Shown: piece by piece, positions 20,236 to 28,983 of the stretch
How positions within the stretch are numbered: the first letter of the stretch is position 1
Layout: each line of letters starts with the position of its first letter
Source: Psychroserpens burtonensis DSM 12212
GTDB lineage: Bacteria; Bacteroidota; Bacteroidia; Flavobacteriales; Flavobacteriaceae
Assembly: GCF_000425305.1 (NCBI RefSeq)
Contig: NZ_AUDE01000022.1
Location: 29,127 to 93,126, forward strand
DNA: 64,000 nucleotides
Reading direction: 5' to 3'
Notes under the pieces: model-generated
Databases searched by the model: none
The model's input: the letters and a program-made list of their open reading frames with translations, nothing else
What the model was told of the DNA's origin: nothing
Made by a program: the position numbers and the translations under genes

Positions 20236-20944
20236 TTATGGTTATATAAAAGTGGTATTACTACTAGTGTTAGTGGTGTTTTTATATGCGTTTTCTTCAG
20301 TGAGAAATGCAACGAGAACAGTGAAAACCCCAGAGATAAAATTTGTTGGAGACGACAATCTTTTTGTGACTCATGAGACTGTTAGTAAATTGTTAATACA
20401 AAATCAAGAGAGTGTTACCAACAAGCCTAAAGATATTATAGATTTGAATCGATTGGAGTCTGCCCTAAACTCTAATCCAATGATTAAGCAAGCACAAGTG
20501 TTTATGAGTGTTGATGGTGCGATCACTGCTGAAATTGAACAAAAAAAACCTATAGCAAGAGTAAGCACAAATGCTTCGTATTACATTGATGAAACAGGTG
20601 GTTTTATGCCTTTATCAACAAATTATACTGCACGCGTGCCGCTCATTACTGGATTAATTGAAAAAAATGATTTAGCAAATGTTCATGCTGTTGCTAGAAA
20701 AATTCAAGGTGATGACTTTTTGACGAAACACGTTGTAGTGATTCATCAAAATCGGGATAAAACTATTGATTTGAAATTTAGAAGCCATGATTTTAATATC
20801 CATTTAGGGACATTGAAATTATTAGATAAGAAGATTAATAATTTAAAAGCTTTCTATAAGAAGGCAATGAAAGATAACACACTAGAAAATTATAAGCTAG
20901 TGAATTTAAAGTTTGATAAGCAAGTGATTTGCACCAAAAAGTAA
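20225..20944 (+). CDS. ftsQ: division protein FtsQ/DivIB
   Basis: This 239-residue bitopic protein has one N-terminal membrane helix (about 7-23) followed by a periplasmic region with a POTRA-like segment (about 35-105) and a beta domain. Its place between murC and ftsA is canonical. FtsQ scaffolds the divisome by recruiting FtsB/FtsL-type partners. Sequence conservation is low, so context and topology support the name most strongly. It overlaps murC by 11 bases; ftsA begins 1 base after its stop. Confidence 0.9.
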   Translation: MRVNYGYIKVVLLLVLVVFLYAFSSVRNATRTVKTPEIKFVGDDNLFVTHETVSKLLIQNQESVTNKPKDIIDLNRLESALNSNPMIKQAQVFMSVDGAITAEIEQKKPIARVSTNASYYIDETGGFMPLSTNYTARVPLITGLIEKNDLANVHAVARKIQGDDFLTKHVVVIHQNRDKTIDLKFRSHDFNIHLGTLKLLDKKINNLKAFYKKAMKDNTLENYKLVNLKFDKQVICTKK

Positions 20945-20945
20945 G

Positions 20946-22283
20946 ATGATGGAGAATAATAAAATTTCAGTAGGACTTGATATCGGAACCACAAAAATAG
21001 TGGCTATGATTGGTCGTAAGAATGAATATGGCAAAGCCGAAATTTTAGGGATTGGTAAATCCAAGAGTTTGGGTGTGCATCGAGGTGTGGTTAATAATAT
21101 TACGCAAACTATTCAATCTATTCAGCAGGCTGTTCAAGAAGCAGAAGCAGAAGCAGGACTTAAAATTGAAGACGTAACTGTCGGTATCGCAGGTCAGCAT
21201 ATTAGAAGTTTACAGCATAGTGATTACATCACCAGAGCAAATTCTGAGGTGGTTATTGATGAAGAGGATATTGATCGTTTAATTAATCAGGTTCACAAAT
21301 TAGTAATGCTTCCAGGCGAAGAAATAATTCACGTTTTACCACAAGAATATAAAATTGATGGTCAAGGTGAAATCAAAGAGCCCATTGGAATGTATGGTGG
21401 ACGATTGGAAGCTAATTTTCATGTCGTTGTTGGTCAAGTATCCTCCATAAGGAATATTGGTCGCTGTGTAAAAAGTTCTGGTTTAGAACTAGAAGGGATT
21501 ACATTAGAGCCTTTGGCATCTGCAAATGCAGTGTTAAGCCAAGAAGAAAAAGAAGCAGGTGTCGCTTTGATTGATATAGGAGGTGGTACAACAGATTTAG
21601 CAGTATTTAAAGATGGTATTATTCGTCATACAGCTGTGATTCCTTTTGGAGGGAATGTTGTTACAGAAGACATCAAAGAAGGTTGCTCAATCATTGAAAA
21701 GCAAGCGGAATTATTGAAAATAAAATTTGGTTCTGCATGGCCAGGAGAAAATAAAGATAATGAGATTGTCTCTATCCCTGGATTGCGTGGTCGTGAACCA
21801 AAAGAGATTACCTTAAAAAATCTCTCTAAAATCATTCATGCTCGTGTCGTAGAAATTGTTGAGCAAGTTTACGTAGAAATAAAAAATTACGGTCACGAGG
21901 AGCAAAAGAAAAAGTTAATTGCTGGTATTGTATTAACAGGTGGTGGTGCTCAATTAAAACATTTAAAACAGTTAGTGGAATACATTACAGGAATGGATAC
22001 CAGAATTGGGTATCCCAATGAGCATTTGGCAGGAGGCAGTGATGATGATATTGCAAGTCCGTTGTATGCCACTGCAGTTGGATTAGTAATGGACGGATTA
22101 AAACGTCAAGAGCGCAGACGTATTGAGAAAGAGGTAGAGGAAATGTCTAATGTGGCAGTTGAACATTCCGAAGAAAATATATCACAAGAAGAAGAGGTTA
22201 TAGAACCGCCAAGAAAAGAACGAAAATCATTTTTAGACAAGTTAACAGAGCGTGTTAAAGATTTTTTAGATAACGCAGAATAA
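20946..22283 (+). CDS. ftsA: division protein FtsA
   Basis: FtsA is the actin-like ATPase that anchors FtsZ to the membrane. The phosphate-1 loop GLDIGTTKIV is at residues 9-18 and the phosphate-2 motif IDIGGGTTDLAVF lies near 211-223. The C-terminus has an acidic linker and ends in a basic amphipathic stretch (KSFLDKLTERVKDFL), the expected membrane-targeting helix. Length is 445 residues. Two palindromes lie between this gene and ftsZ. Confidence 0.96.
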   Translation: MMENNKISVGLDIGTTKIVAMIGRKNEYGKAEILGIGKSKSLGVHRGVVNNITQTIQSIQQAVQEAEAEAGLKIEDVTVGIAGQHIRSLQHSDYITRANSEVVIDEEDIDRLINQVHKLVMLPGEEIIHVLPQEYKIDGQGEIKEPIGMYGGRLEANFHVVVGQVSSIRNIGRCVKSSGLELEGITLEPLASANAVLSQEEKEAGVALIDIGGGTTDLAVFKDGIIRHTAVIPFGGNVVTEDIKEGCSIIEKQAELLKIKFGSAWPGENKDNEIVSIPGLRGREPKEITLKNLSKIIHARVVEIVEQVYVEIKNYGHEEQKKKLIAGIVLTGGGAQLKHLKQLVEYITGMDTRIGYPNEHLAGGSDDDIASPLYATAVGLVMDGLKRQERRRIEKEVEEMSNVAVEHSEENISQEEEVIEPPRKERKSFLDKLTERVKDFLDNAE

Positions 22284-22293
22284 CATGGTGTGG

Positions 22294-22313
22294 GGATAAG
22301 TCGAGACTTATCC
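22294..22313. promoter_or_regulatory. palindrome 1 upstream of ftsZ
   Basis: GGATAAGTC and GACTTATCC form perfect 9-base arms around a 2-base centre (GA), 10 bases after the ftsA stop. A second, near-identical copy starts 55 bases downstream. The two-base centre is too short for a hairpin loop without opening arm pairs, so a dimeric protein site or a repeat unit is more likely than a terminator; there is no following T-run. Confidence 0.5.
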
Positions 22314-22348
22314 GTTATATAGAGTTGAGAGATAAAAAGAAAAACATA

Positions 22349-22368
22349 GGATAAGTCGCGACTTGTCC
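22349..22368. promoter_or_regulatory. palindrome 2 upstream of ftsZ
   Basis: GGATAAGTC-GC-GACTTGTCC repeats the first palindrome with one arm mismatch and a changed centre. It ends 24 bases before the ftsZ start codon, a position where a bound protein or folded RNA could affect ftsZ expression independently of ftsA. Confidence 0.5.
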
Positions 22369-22392
22369 ATGCAAATATAAAAAAGTAGGTTT

Positions 22393-24327
22393 ATGAGCAA
22401 CAACAATGAGTTAGGCAACATAGCATTTGATTTACCAAAAAACCAATCTAACGTGATCAAAGTGATTGGAGTAGGAGGCGGAGGAAGCAACGCCATTAAT
22501 CACATGTTTTTACAAGGGATTAAAGGAGTTGACTTCGTGATATGTAATACAGATGCACAAGCACTGCATAATAGCGGTGTTCCAAACAAAATCCAATTAG
22601 GAGTCAATTTAACTGAAGGTTTAGGAGCAGGAGCAAATCCAGAAGTAGGAGAACAAGCAGCAGTAGAGAGTATAGAAGATTTACGTCGCATGCTAGGTGC
22701 TAATACAAAGATGGTATTTATCACTGCAGGAATGGGTGGAGGAACTGGAACAGGAGCTGCGCCAGTTATCGCTAAACTAGCTAAAGAATTAGATATTTTA
22801 ACTGTTGGTATTGTAACGATGCCATTTCTGTTTGAAGGAAAAACAAGAAACGAACAAGCTGCCAAAGGTATTGATATACTGCGTTCACATGTTGATTCTT
22901 TGGTCGTAATTAATAATAATAAACTGCGTGAAGTTTATGGAAATCTAGGTTTTAAAGCTGGGTTTTCTAAAGCTGATGAAGTATTAGCTACGGCATCTCG
23001 AGGGATAGCCGAGGTTATTACCCATCACTATACACAAAACATTGATTTACGCGATGCTAAGACTGTATTGAGTAATAGTGGCACCGCAATTATGGGGTCG
23101 TCAACGTCGTCTGGTAAATCCAGAGCACAAGAAGCGATTATGCAGGCTTTAGATTCACCATTATTAAATGATAATAAAATTACTGGAGCTAAAAACGTGT
23201 TGTTGCTTATCGTTTCTGGTTCTCAAGAAATTACTATTGATGAGATTGGAGAAATCAATGACCATATTCAAAATGAAGCAGGTCATGGCGCTAATATTAT
23301 CATGGGTGTTGGTGAAGATGAATCTTTACAAGAATCAATTTCTGTAACTATAATTGCTACTGGTTTTGATTTAGATCAACAGCATGAAATTTCTAATACC
23401 GAACAAAAGAAAGTTATTCATGCTTTAGAGGAGGATAGACATGATGATGTTCATGTTAAAGAAAGTAGTCCTGCAATTATAACACCAGATATCATTCTTG
23501 AAAAAGAAGCGATTAAAACTCCCGAGGTTGTCATACATACCTTGGTTGATGATGAAGATGTTAGTAATGTTGTCGTGAATAACTTAGAAACAGATTTAAT
23601 CAAAACAACAGACATCATTAAAAATATCAATATTGTTTATGACGAAGTTTTAGATCATAAAGTGAGAGAAGAAGAGTTTATTATAACGTCTATACAAGAG
23701 GTTAAAGAAGCGATTGTTGAGGAGGTAGAAGAAGAACAAATCACACTCACTTTTGATTTACCTTTATCTTTTGGTGCTTCGGAAGGCGAGGTAGAAGAAG
23801 AAATAGAAGAGGATAAAACTATTTTTACTCTAGAAGATGACGTAAGAGATTTAGAAGTAAAAGAACATATTGAAGTAATTCCTGTTACAGAGGCTAACGA
23901 AGAAGGAGAGAAGCGCTATGCTTTAGATGATTTTATGACTTATGAATCTGCAATGAATAAAACGAAAATTAAAACGCAGCCAGAGGTTGAAGAGGAAGTC
24001 GTTTTTGAAAAGAAGACGATTGAATCTAAAGTTAAAGATGCGCAAGTAGTTGACGAGATTGACCCTATGAATAGTCCAATTTCAGAATTATTAAAAGATA
24101 GAGCAGACGAGAGACGTCGTAAGATGAAAGATTTCAATTACAAGTTTAATACTGCCAAGATTGATGAAATTGAAAAAGAACCTGCATATAAAAGGCAAGG
24201 TGTGAATTTAGATGATGCTCAGCATTCATCAGAAACCAACGCTTCTAGAACATCTGTTTCCAGTGATGAAAACGATGATATTCAATTAAGAAGTAATAAT
24301 TCATTTTTACACGACAACGTAGATTAG
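22393..24327 (+). CDS. ftsZ: cell division GTPase FtsZ with long acidic C-terminal extension
   Basis: FtsZ forms the division ring. The GTPase core (about residues 15-325) contains GVGGGGSNAINHM and the tubulin signature GGGTGTGAAP near 117-126. After the core comes an unusually long acidic linker of about 270 residues, rich in Glu, Asp, Val and Ile. The conserved C-terminal peptide equivalent, EPAYKRQGV, ends near residue 604 and is followed by about 40 more residues ending in SNNSFLHDNVD. The total of 644 residues is nearly twice that of E. coli FtsZ, though long FtsZ proteins are usual in Flavobacteriia. A terminator follows. Confidence 0.97.
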   Translation: MSNNNELGNIAFDLPKNQSNVIKVIGVGGGGSNAINHMFLQGIKGVDFVICNTDAQALHNSGVPNKIQLGVNLTEGLGAGANPEVGEQAAVESIEDLRRMLGANTKMVFITAGMGGGTGTGAAPVIAKLAKELDILTVGIVTMPFLFEGKTRNEQAAKGIDILRSHVDSLVVINNNKLREVYGNLGFKAGFSKADEVLATASRGIAEVITHHYTQNIDLRDAKTVLSNSGTAIMGSSTSSGKSRAQEAIMQALDSPLLNDNKITGAKNVLLLIVSGSQEITIDEIGEINDHIQNEAGHGANIIMGVGEDESLQESISVTIIATGFDLDQQHEISNTEQKKVIHALEEDRHDDVHVKESSPAIITPDIILEKEAIKTPEVVIHTLVDDEDVSNVVVNNLETDLIKTTDIIKNINIVYDEVLDHKVREEEFIITSIQEVKEAIVEEVEEEQITLTFDLPLSFGASEGEVEEEIEEDKTIFTLEDDVRDLEVKEHIEVIPVTEANEEGEKRYALDDFMTYESAMNKTKIKTQPEVEEEVVFEKKTIESKVKDAQVVDEIDPMNSPISELLKDRADERRRKMKDFNYKFNTAKIDEIEKEPAYKRQGVNLDDAQHSSETNASRTSVSSDENDDIQLRSNNSFLHDNVD

Positions 24328-24362
24328 TAGCAAATTTAGTGTAGTGTGTCACACTTTGTTAG

Positions 24363-24402
24363 ACCCGAAAAATTGAAATATATTTTTCGGGTTTTTTATC
24401 TT
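24363..24402 (+). terminator. rho-independent terminator after ftsZ
   Basis: ACCCGAAAAA and TATTTTTCGGGT form a stem around a short A/T loop and are followed by TTTTTT. It ends the dcw transcript about 35 bases after the ftsZ stop. Confidence 0.8.
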
Positions 24403-24444
24403 TTCTTCGGAAATATTAGCATAATATTATATGGTCAATTTTAG

Positions 24445-24452
24445 TATCTTCG
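24445..24452 (+). promoter_or_regulatory. candidate -7 box of the yqeY-like gene
   Basis: TATCTTCG is one base from TAnnTTTG and lies 25 bases before the start codon, just after the ftsZ terminator, where a new promoter is needed. Confidence 0.35.
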
Positions 24453-24476
24453 CTTTTCAATTAAATAGAATATATT

Positions 24477-24923
24477 ATGAGTTTACAAATTGAAATAATG
24501 GCTGCTATGAAGACAGCGATGAAAGCGAAGGATCAAACAGCTTTAGCTGCATTACGCGCAGTAAAATCTGAGATATTACTCATTCAAACATCTGGTGAAG
24601 CAGGAGAATTAACAGAAGAGCAAGAAATTAATATTTTATCAAAGTTGGTTAAGCAACGTAAGGATAGTGCCGCGATATATTTAGAACAGGATCGAAAAGA
24701 TTTAGCATTGCCAGAAATTGATCAAGCAGAAGTTATCAGTCAGTTTTTACCAGAAGCTCTTAGTGAGGAGGAGATTGAAAAAGTAGTTGTAATGACTATT
24801 GATCAATTAGGTGCAGTAGGTATGAAAGATATGGGTAAAGTGATGGGAATCGTAAATAAGGAACTTGCAGGACAAGCAGATGGTAAAACGATTTCTAATA
24901 TTGTGAAAGCAAAGCTGTCTTAG
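24477..24923 (+). CDS. GatB/YqeY-domain protein
   Basis: This 148-residue soluble helical protein matches the YqeY family: an N-terminal ALRAVKSEILLI helix, the VKQRKDSAAIYLEQDRKDL segment near residues 60-80, and a C-terminal half resembling the GatB tail (VGMKDMGKVMGIVNKEL). The GatB tail binds tRNA in the Glu/Asp-tRNA amidotransferase; the function of free-standing YqeY is not settled. It lies alone between the ftsZ terminator and a tRNA gene. Confidence 0.92.
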   Translation: MSLQIEIMAAMKTAMKAKDQTALAALRAVKSEILLIQTSGEAGELTEEQEINILSKLVKQRKDSAAIYLEQDRKDLALPEIDQAEVISQFLPEALSEEEIEKVVVMTIDQLGAVGMKDMGKVMGIVNKELAGQADGKTISNIVKAKLS

Positions 24924-24989
24924 ATAGTGAGATGCTTATTCGAATAAGTATAAATTTGAGTAGTGAAATAAAATTAGTAATGTTGAATT

Positions 24990-25063
24990 GGCCACGTGGC
25001 GCAACTGAATAGCGCATCAGATTTCGGCTCTGACGGTTGGGGGTTTGAGTCCCTTCGTGGTCA
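24990..25063 (+). tRNA. tRNA-Arg (anticodon UCG)
   Basis: The full cloverleaf can be folded by eye. The 7-bp acceptor stem is GGCCACG with CGTGGTC (one G-T pair). The D-stem is GCGC/GCGC with loop AACTGAATA, and the anticodon stem is TCAGA/TCTGA with loop TTTCGGC, giving anticodon TCG at 25024-25026. The variable region has 5 bases, and the T-stem GGGGG/CCCTT closes loop TTTGAGT. The discriminator base is A (25063) and CCA is not encoded. Position 19 is A and position 56 is T, so the usual G19-C56 elbow pair is replaced by A19-U56. Confidence 0.93.
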
Positions 25064-25076
25064 CGAATTAATTAGA

Positions 25077-25127
25077 AACCTAAGTGTTAAATCGAGCTTG
25101 CTTGAATTTATAAACTTAGGTTTTTTG
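25077..25127 (+). terminator. terminator after tRNA-Arg
   Basis: AACCTAAGT (25077-25085) pairs with ACTTAGGTT (25114-25122), followed by a T-run. The 28-base loop is long, but the arms are perfect and the position 13 bases after the tRNA fits. Confidence 0.6.
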
Positions 25128-25267
25128 ATTATTAAAGCAGAGCATTGAGGAGGCTTTACTAATTGCAGCACTATAAAATGTTTGTAATAATAAATCAACT
25201 AATTGAGACCAATAGAGTGGGTTTGAAATTTCCGAAGAAAAATAAAAACAAATTTTAAAGCAATTTA

Positions 25268-26155
25268 ATGTCCGTAGGTTTTCAAATACTTTTATTAATT
25301 CAAAGTGACAAATTCGCAGAAAGAGAGGACGTGATTGCCAATTATTTTTTAATATTTGGTGCTTTTTTAATGCTCATTTTTTTTATATGGCGCTTGTTGT
25401 ATTTTTTTGAAATGGCCTATGTAGAGTATTTCAACAAAAAGTTATTTGTAAATCATGTGTATTTTAGAAAAAGAAAACTCACAAAAAGTCAGAAAGCTAT
25501 ATTAAGACAGAATTTTAAATTCTATCAAAAACTATCGCTAAAGTATCAATCTTATTTTGAGCATCGCGTACATCAATTTATAAATAGAAGAGAGTTTCTA
25601 GGCAATAATGTTGAGGTTACTGAGGAGATGAGAGTTATAATATCGGCTACATTGGTGAAATTAACTTTTGGACTGAGAGATTATAATATTAAGTCTGTTG
25701 AGCGCATTATCTTTTATCCAAAAGAATTTTATTCGCGAACTAATGAAGCGTATCATAAAGGAGAATTTAACTTAGGCTTAAAAGCGTTGGTGTTTTCGTG
25801 GGAAGATGTTTTACATGGCTATGAAATACAGGATGATAATTTGAATTTAGCAATACATGAGTTGACACATGCCATTCATTTTTATTATATGGGTGTGAGA
25901 CGTCGCAGTACAAGTGCTGCTATATTTTTAGATACTTTTGTAGAACTAACTAATATGCTTGATAATAAGCCAGAATTGAAGACTAAATTAGTTCAGTCTA
26001 ACTTTTTAAGGGCATATGCTTTTACAAATCAGTTTGAATTTTTATCTGTCATTATTGAGACCTTTATCGAGTCTCCTCAGCTTTTTAAAACAGAATTCCC
26101 AAGTATTTATAGTAAAGTTAAAACCATGTTAGGTTTTAATTTTTCGGGTTATTAG
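25268..26155 (+). CDS. MtfA-like zinc-dependent peptidase with N-terminal membrane segment
   Basis: The protein (295 residues) belongs to the MtfA/M90 group of gluzincin-like peptidases: HELTHAIHF at residues 197-205 carries the HExxH zinc site. A membrane helix (about 25-47) precedes the catalytic part, placing the enzyme at the inner membrane; E. coli MtfA is soluble and shorter. E. coli MtfA is a Mlc-interacting aminopeptidase, but Mlc-type regulators are not expected here, so the natural partner is unknown. The gene stands between tRNA-Arg and a convergent LysR gene, which ends 4 bases away. Confidence 0.85.
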   Translation: MSVGFQILLLIQSDKFAEREDVIANYFLIFGAFLMLIFFIWRLLYFFEMAYVEYFNKKLFVNHVYFRKRKLTKSQKAILRQNFKFYQKLSLKYQSYFEHRVHQFINRREFLGNNVEVTEEMRVIISATLVKLTFGLRDYNIKSVERIIFYPKEFYSRTNEAYHKGEFNLGLKALVFSWEDVLHGYEIQDDNLNLAIHELTHAIHFYYMGVRRRSTSAAIFLDTFVELTNMLDNKPELKTKLVQSNFLRAYAFTNQFEFLSVIIETFIESPQLFKTEFPSIYSKVKTMLGFNFSGY

Positions 26156-26158
26156 TGC

Positions 26159-27082
26159 TTAGTAATTGTTGAGCCAATTAAAATGCGTTTCTGTGATTTT
26201 TGCTTTTGATTCATTAATGTGCTCTACAAAGTGTTTTGCAATGGAAGATAGGTTTTTTGATTTTAACCAGATTAAATTCCAATTCGTAATCAGAGGCAGA
26301 CCTTTCATTGGGATGATCTGTAAGTCGCCATTATTGAGTTCGTTTTTAATTCCGATGAGTGGCATAATTGAAAACCCTAAACCAGCAATTACGGCTTGTT
26401 TTAATGCTTCATTAGATTCTAACTCCATTTTTTTATAGGTAGATATTTTGTGTGAGGTTATGAAATTTTCCATTTGTTCTCGTGTCGCAGACCCTTGTTC
26501 TCTATATATAAGGGGGATTTCTTCAAAGACTGCTTGAGACACTTTTTCTCCAGTATGTTCATATTGTTTTCCAACAACAAGATAGAGTTTGTTTTCCATA
26601 AGAGGAATACTTACTATTTTTAGGTGTTTTGGCAATACAGAGACCATAGCGAGATCAACTAAGTTGTTTTCTAATGATTTTACAACTTCAGATTTATTGG
26701 TAACATCCATACTTAAATCTACACCTTTGTGGTTGTTTATAAAATCGGTTAATAAGTATGGCATTACATATTTAGCGGTTGAAACGATCGCTATTTTTAG
26801 TTTTCCCGCCAACTCACCTTGAAATGATAATGCTTTATAATTGATAGCATTTACTTCGCTTAGAATATTCTCGGCAGCGAGTGCTATTTCTTCTCCAAAC
26901 TCAGTGATGTATATTTTTCGTCCAACAACTTCAAATAGTGGAATATCAAACTGATCTTGAAATTTTTTTAACTGTATGGATACAGCGGGTTGAGTGAGGA
27001 ATAATTCTTCTGAAGCTTTAGTAACGCTTTTGAGCTTGGCTACTTTATAAAAAATATCTAATTGATGTAATGTGTAATGCAT
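26159..27082 (-). CDS. LysR-family transcriptional regulator
   Basis: The protein (307 residues) has an N-terminal winged helix-turn-helix (about 1-60, with KSVTKASEELFLTQPAVSIQLKKF) and a two-lobed effector domain (about 90-295), most like CysB/CbbR-type LysR proteins. Its target is not obvious: no divergent metabolic operon lies next to it. It is convergent with the peptidase gene, and its upstream neighbour on the same strand is an outer-membrane protein gene ending in a terminator. Confidence 0.93.
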   Translation of the reverse strand: MHYTLHQLDIFYKVAKLKSVTKASEELFLTQPAVSIQLKKFQDQFDIPLFEVVGRKIYITEFGEEIALAAENILSEVNAINYKALSFQGELAGKLKIAIVSTAKYVMPYLLTDFINNHKGVDLSMDVTNKSEVVKSLENNLVDLAMVSVLPKHLKIVSIPLMENKLYLVVGKQYEHTGEKVSQAVFEEIPLIYREQGSATREQMENFITSHKISTYKKMELESNEALKQAVIAGLGFSIMPLIGIKNELNNGDLQIIPMKGLPLITNWNLIWLKSKNLSSIAKHFVEHINESKAKITETHFNWLNNY

Positions 27083-27156
27083 TATTTATATTTATGAATG
27101 ATTAAATAAATATAAATAAAAATATATGATTTTGAGTTTAGTTTATGTAAAAAAAC

Positions 27157-27188
27157 AAACCCAAATACTAATTTGGTATTTGGGTTTT
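27157..27188 (-). terminator. terminator after the outer-membrane barrel gene
   Basis: AAACCCAAATAC and GTATTTGGGTTT form a 12-base stem around a short loop. Read on the minus strand, the stem is followed by a T-rich run, so it ends transcription of the 27212-27796 gene and insulates the LysR gene. Confidence 0.75.
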
Positions 27189-27211
27189 ATAATTATTAAT
27201 GACTTTTTTGC

Positions 27212-27796
27212 TTACAGTTTAAAAACTGCATAAAGCATATATTGAAAGTGATTGTTACCATACCTTTCATCTTTATGATTGAATGCAAATTTACCGACAC
27301 CTTGTAAGCTAACACCTATGTCCGAATTTATCCAATAGATACCTCCCAAAACAAAATTAGCAGATCCATTGAGCTCGTCTACAGTGAAAATCCCTAAACC
27401 ACTACCTACATAAAGGTCTAACCAAGGCGCATTTCGAAAAATCTCCTCATCAAAGTAATATTTGAAATACGTATTTGTAGAGAAATAAGTAAATTCTTGT
27501 GGTAATACACCATCATCAATTCTTGATGAGGTATTAAACTTGTTTAAAGTAATGTCTTGTTCTATAGCAAAATATCTACTCCATCTATACTGAGCAGCCA
27601 AAGCAAGAGGTTGGCTAAATTCAAACTGATCTACTCTTTTGAAAGGATTTTGAGTTCCTAAACTACCTACAGCATTGACACCAACACTTACAGTCCAAGA
27701 GGCAATATCTCTAAATTGTGATTTTGATAACCTTTGAGAATAACTATCAAAACTAAAAAGCGAGACTAATACTATAATTAAAACTATCTTTTTCAT
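27212..27796 (-). CDS. small outer-membrane beta-barrel protein
   Basis: The 194-residue product has a Sec signal peptide (about 1-20, ending near SYSQ) and then alternating amphipathic strands with aromatic girdles, ending in an outer-membrane-style C-terminal strand (QYMLYAVFKL). This suits an eight-stranded OmpA/OmpW-type barrel. It carries no peptidoglycan-binding domain. The function is not evident. It is monocistronic, with its own promoter and terminator. Confidence 0.8.
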   Translation of the reverse strand: MKKIVLIIVLVSLFSFDSYSQRLSKSQFRDIASWTVSVGVNAVGSLGTQNPFKRVDQFEFSQPLALAAQYRWSRYFAIEQDITLNKFNTSSRIDDGVLPQEFTYFSTNTYFKYYFDEEIFRNAPWLDLYVGSGLGIFTVDELNGSANFVLGGIYWINSDIGVSLQGVGKFAFNHKDERYGNNHFQYMLYAVFKL

Positions 27797-27816
27797 ATTG
27801 TTATTATGCTTTCGCC

Positions 27817-27849
27817 CAAAGATATACTTTTGGTTAATTATATTACAAA
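27817..27849 (-). promoter_or_regulatory. promoter of the outer-membrane barrel gene
   Basis: On the minus strand, TTTG (27846-27849) lies 21 bases before TATCTTTG (27817-27824), a good match to the Bacteroidetes TTTG / TAnnTTTG promoter, 21 bases before the start codon. Confidence 0.55.
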
Positions 27850-27876
27850 TATAACGTCAAAGTTATCGTTTTTATA

Positions 27877-28941
27877 CTAAAATTTTGACTTTAAAAGAGA
27901 TAAAATCCGTCTGTAGTCTTTTATTATATCTATTCTATAATTTTTATTCTTGACAAAAAAGAAGGATCGATGACATATCAATTTGATGAGCATTGATTTT
28001 TTTAACAGAATATCAGTTATTTTTTTTAAAAATTTATTATTCATTCTTTTCAAAAAAAGTTGAGACCTAAATGTGTTTGATGATACGTCGTTAAAATCAC
28101 TAAAGAAAAGATGACCAATGGCTATATAGCTTTTAACAAAAGGAAGCTTAAGAAACCCCGTGTCAGTTGTCGTTAAAGTTTTCATAATTATCATAGTGTC
28201 ATACAGCGAACGTAGGCTCATTGAATTATAAAAGTACCCAAAATCGTTTACCTGAAAATTTAAAATAGAATGCTCTAGAAGATGTTGTCGATTAGGAATA
28301 GATATGTTTTTTACATTCTTTTTGCTATTTAAAATTTCTTCTGCGTTCAATATACCTTTATATGGCTGTATTAATACTTTTCTATGAACTTCAACTGCTC
28401 CAATAAATTTTAGAGGAATTAATCGTGGTAAGTGTTTATGCTCAAAATATTTTGAACCTAAGGTTTGTTCTATATCAGTATATCCTTCTTTCAAAAGAAT
28501 ACCATAAGACTTGTTGACCTCATTGAGCTCTACCAAAATATCAATATCTCCAACCATACGTTCTCCTGGATCTTCAAAATAGTTTCCAGCTAACAAAGCG
28601 GTTCCTTTTAATAGCGTGTAATTAATATTATTTTTGTTAAAAATATCGGTTATGTGAGTTACTTGCGTCATCAAACTATGATTCCGGTTTCTGTTAATAT
28701 GAGTAATCTCTTTGAGGTATATGACTAAGTCTTTGGGAAGATATATGAGTAATTCCTTTTGAGACAACCTGCAATAACATGCAGGCAATACTAAATGGTT
28801 ACTAGCGATAGTTACAAACTGGTCCCAATCTATTGTGGAAGACGATAATTTAAGTTTTAACCCTTCTATAGAATTTTTAAAACTTAAAATATCAGCGATA
28901 AGCCGCAGTGTCTCTTTATATGTGTTTTTTATTGATGGCAA
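27877..28941 (-). CDS. nucleotidyltransferase-family protein (NTP_transf_5 type)
   Basis: The 354-residue protein carries the signature of the uncharacterised nucleotidyltransferase family: LLKGTALLAGNYF (111-122) followed by R128 and the catalytic GDIDILV (131-137; Asp132 and Asp134 would bind metal). These proteins are repeatedly found next to HPr-kinase-like and PqqD-like genes, including in some lasso-peptide clusters, where they are tailoring enzymes. Here it is the third gene of a unit encoding a short exported peptide and an RRE-kinase fusion. The gap to the kinase gene is 42 bases. The reaction and acceptor are inferred, not shown. Confidence 0.8.
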   Translation of the reverse strand: MPSIKNTYKETLRLIADILSFKNSIEGLKLKLSSSTIDWDQFVTIASNHLVLPACYCRLSQKELLIYLPKDLVIYLKEITHINRNRNHSLMTQVTHITDIFNKNNINYTLLKGTALLAGNYFEDPGERMVGDIDILVELNEVNKSYGILLKEGYTDIEQTLGSKYFEHKHLPRLIPLKFIGAVEVHRKVLIQPYKGILNAEEILNSKKNVKNISIPNRQHLLEHSILNFQVNDFGYFYNSMSLRSLYDTMIIMKTLTTTDTGFLKLPFVKSYIAIGHLFFSDFNDVSSNTFRSQLFLKRMNNKFLKKITDILLKKSMLIKLICHRSFFFVKNKNYRIDIIKDYRRILSLLKSKF

Positions 28942-28983
28942 ATGTTTAGTTTAAATACGATGTCTATTGAATCAAATAGTAAG

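Noticed and set aside
22294..22313. The palindrome after ftsA as a terminator
   Set aside because: The 2-base centre and lack of a T-run argue against it, and ftsZ must be expressed downstream.
24935..24948. Palindrome CTTATTCGAATAAG after the YqeY-like gene
   Set aside because: Short, AT-rich, without loop or T-run; could occur by chance in this composition.
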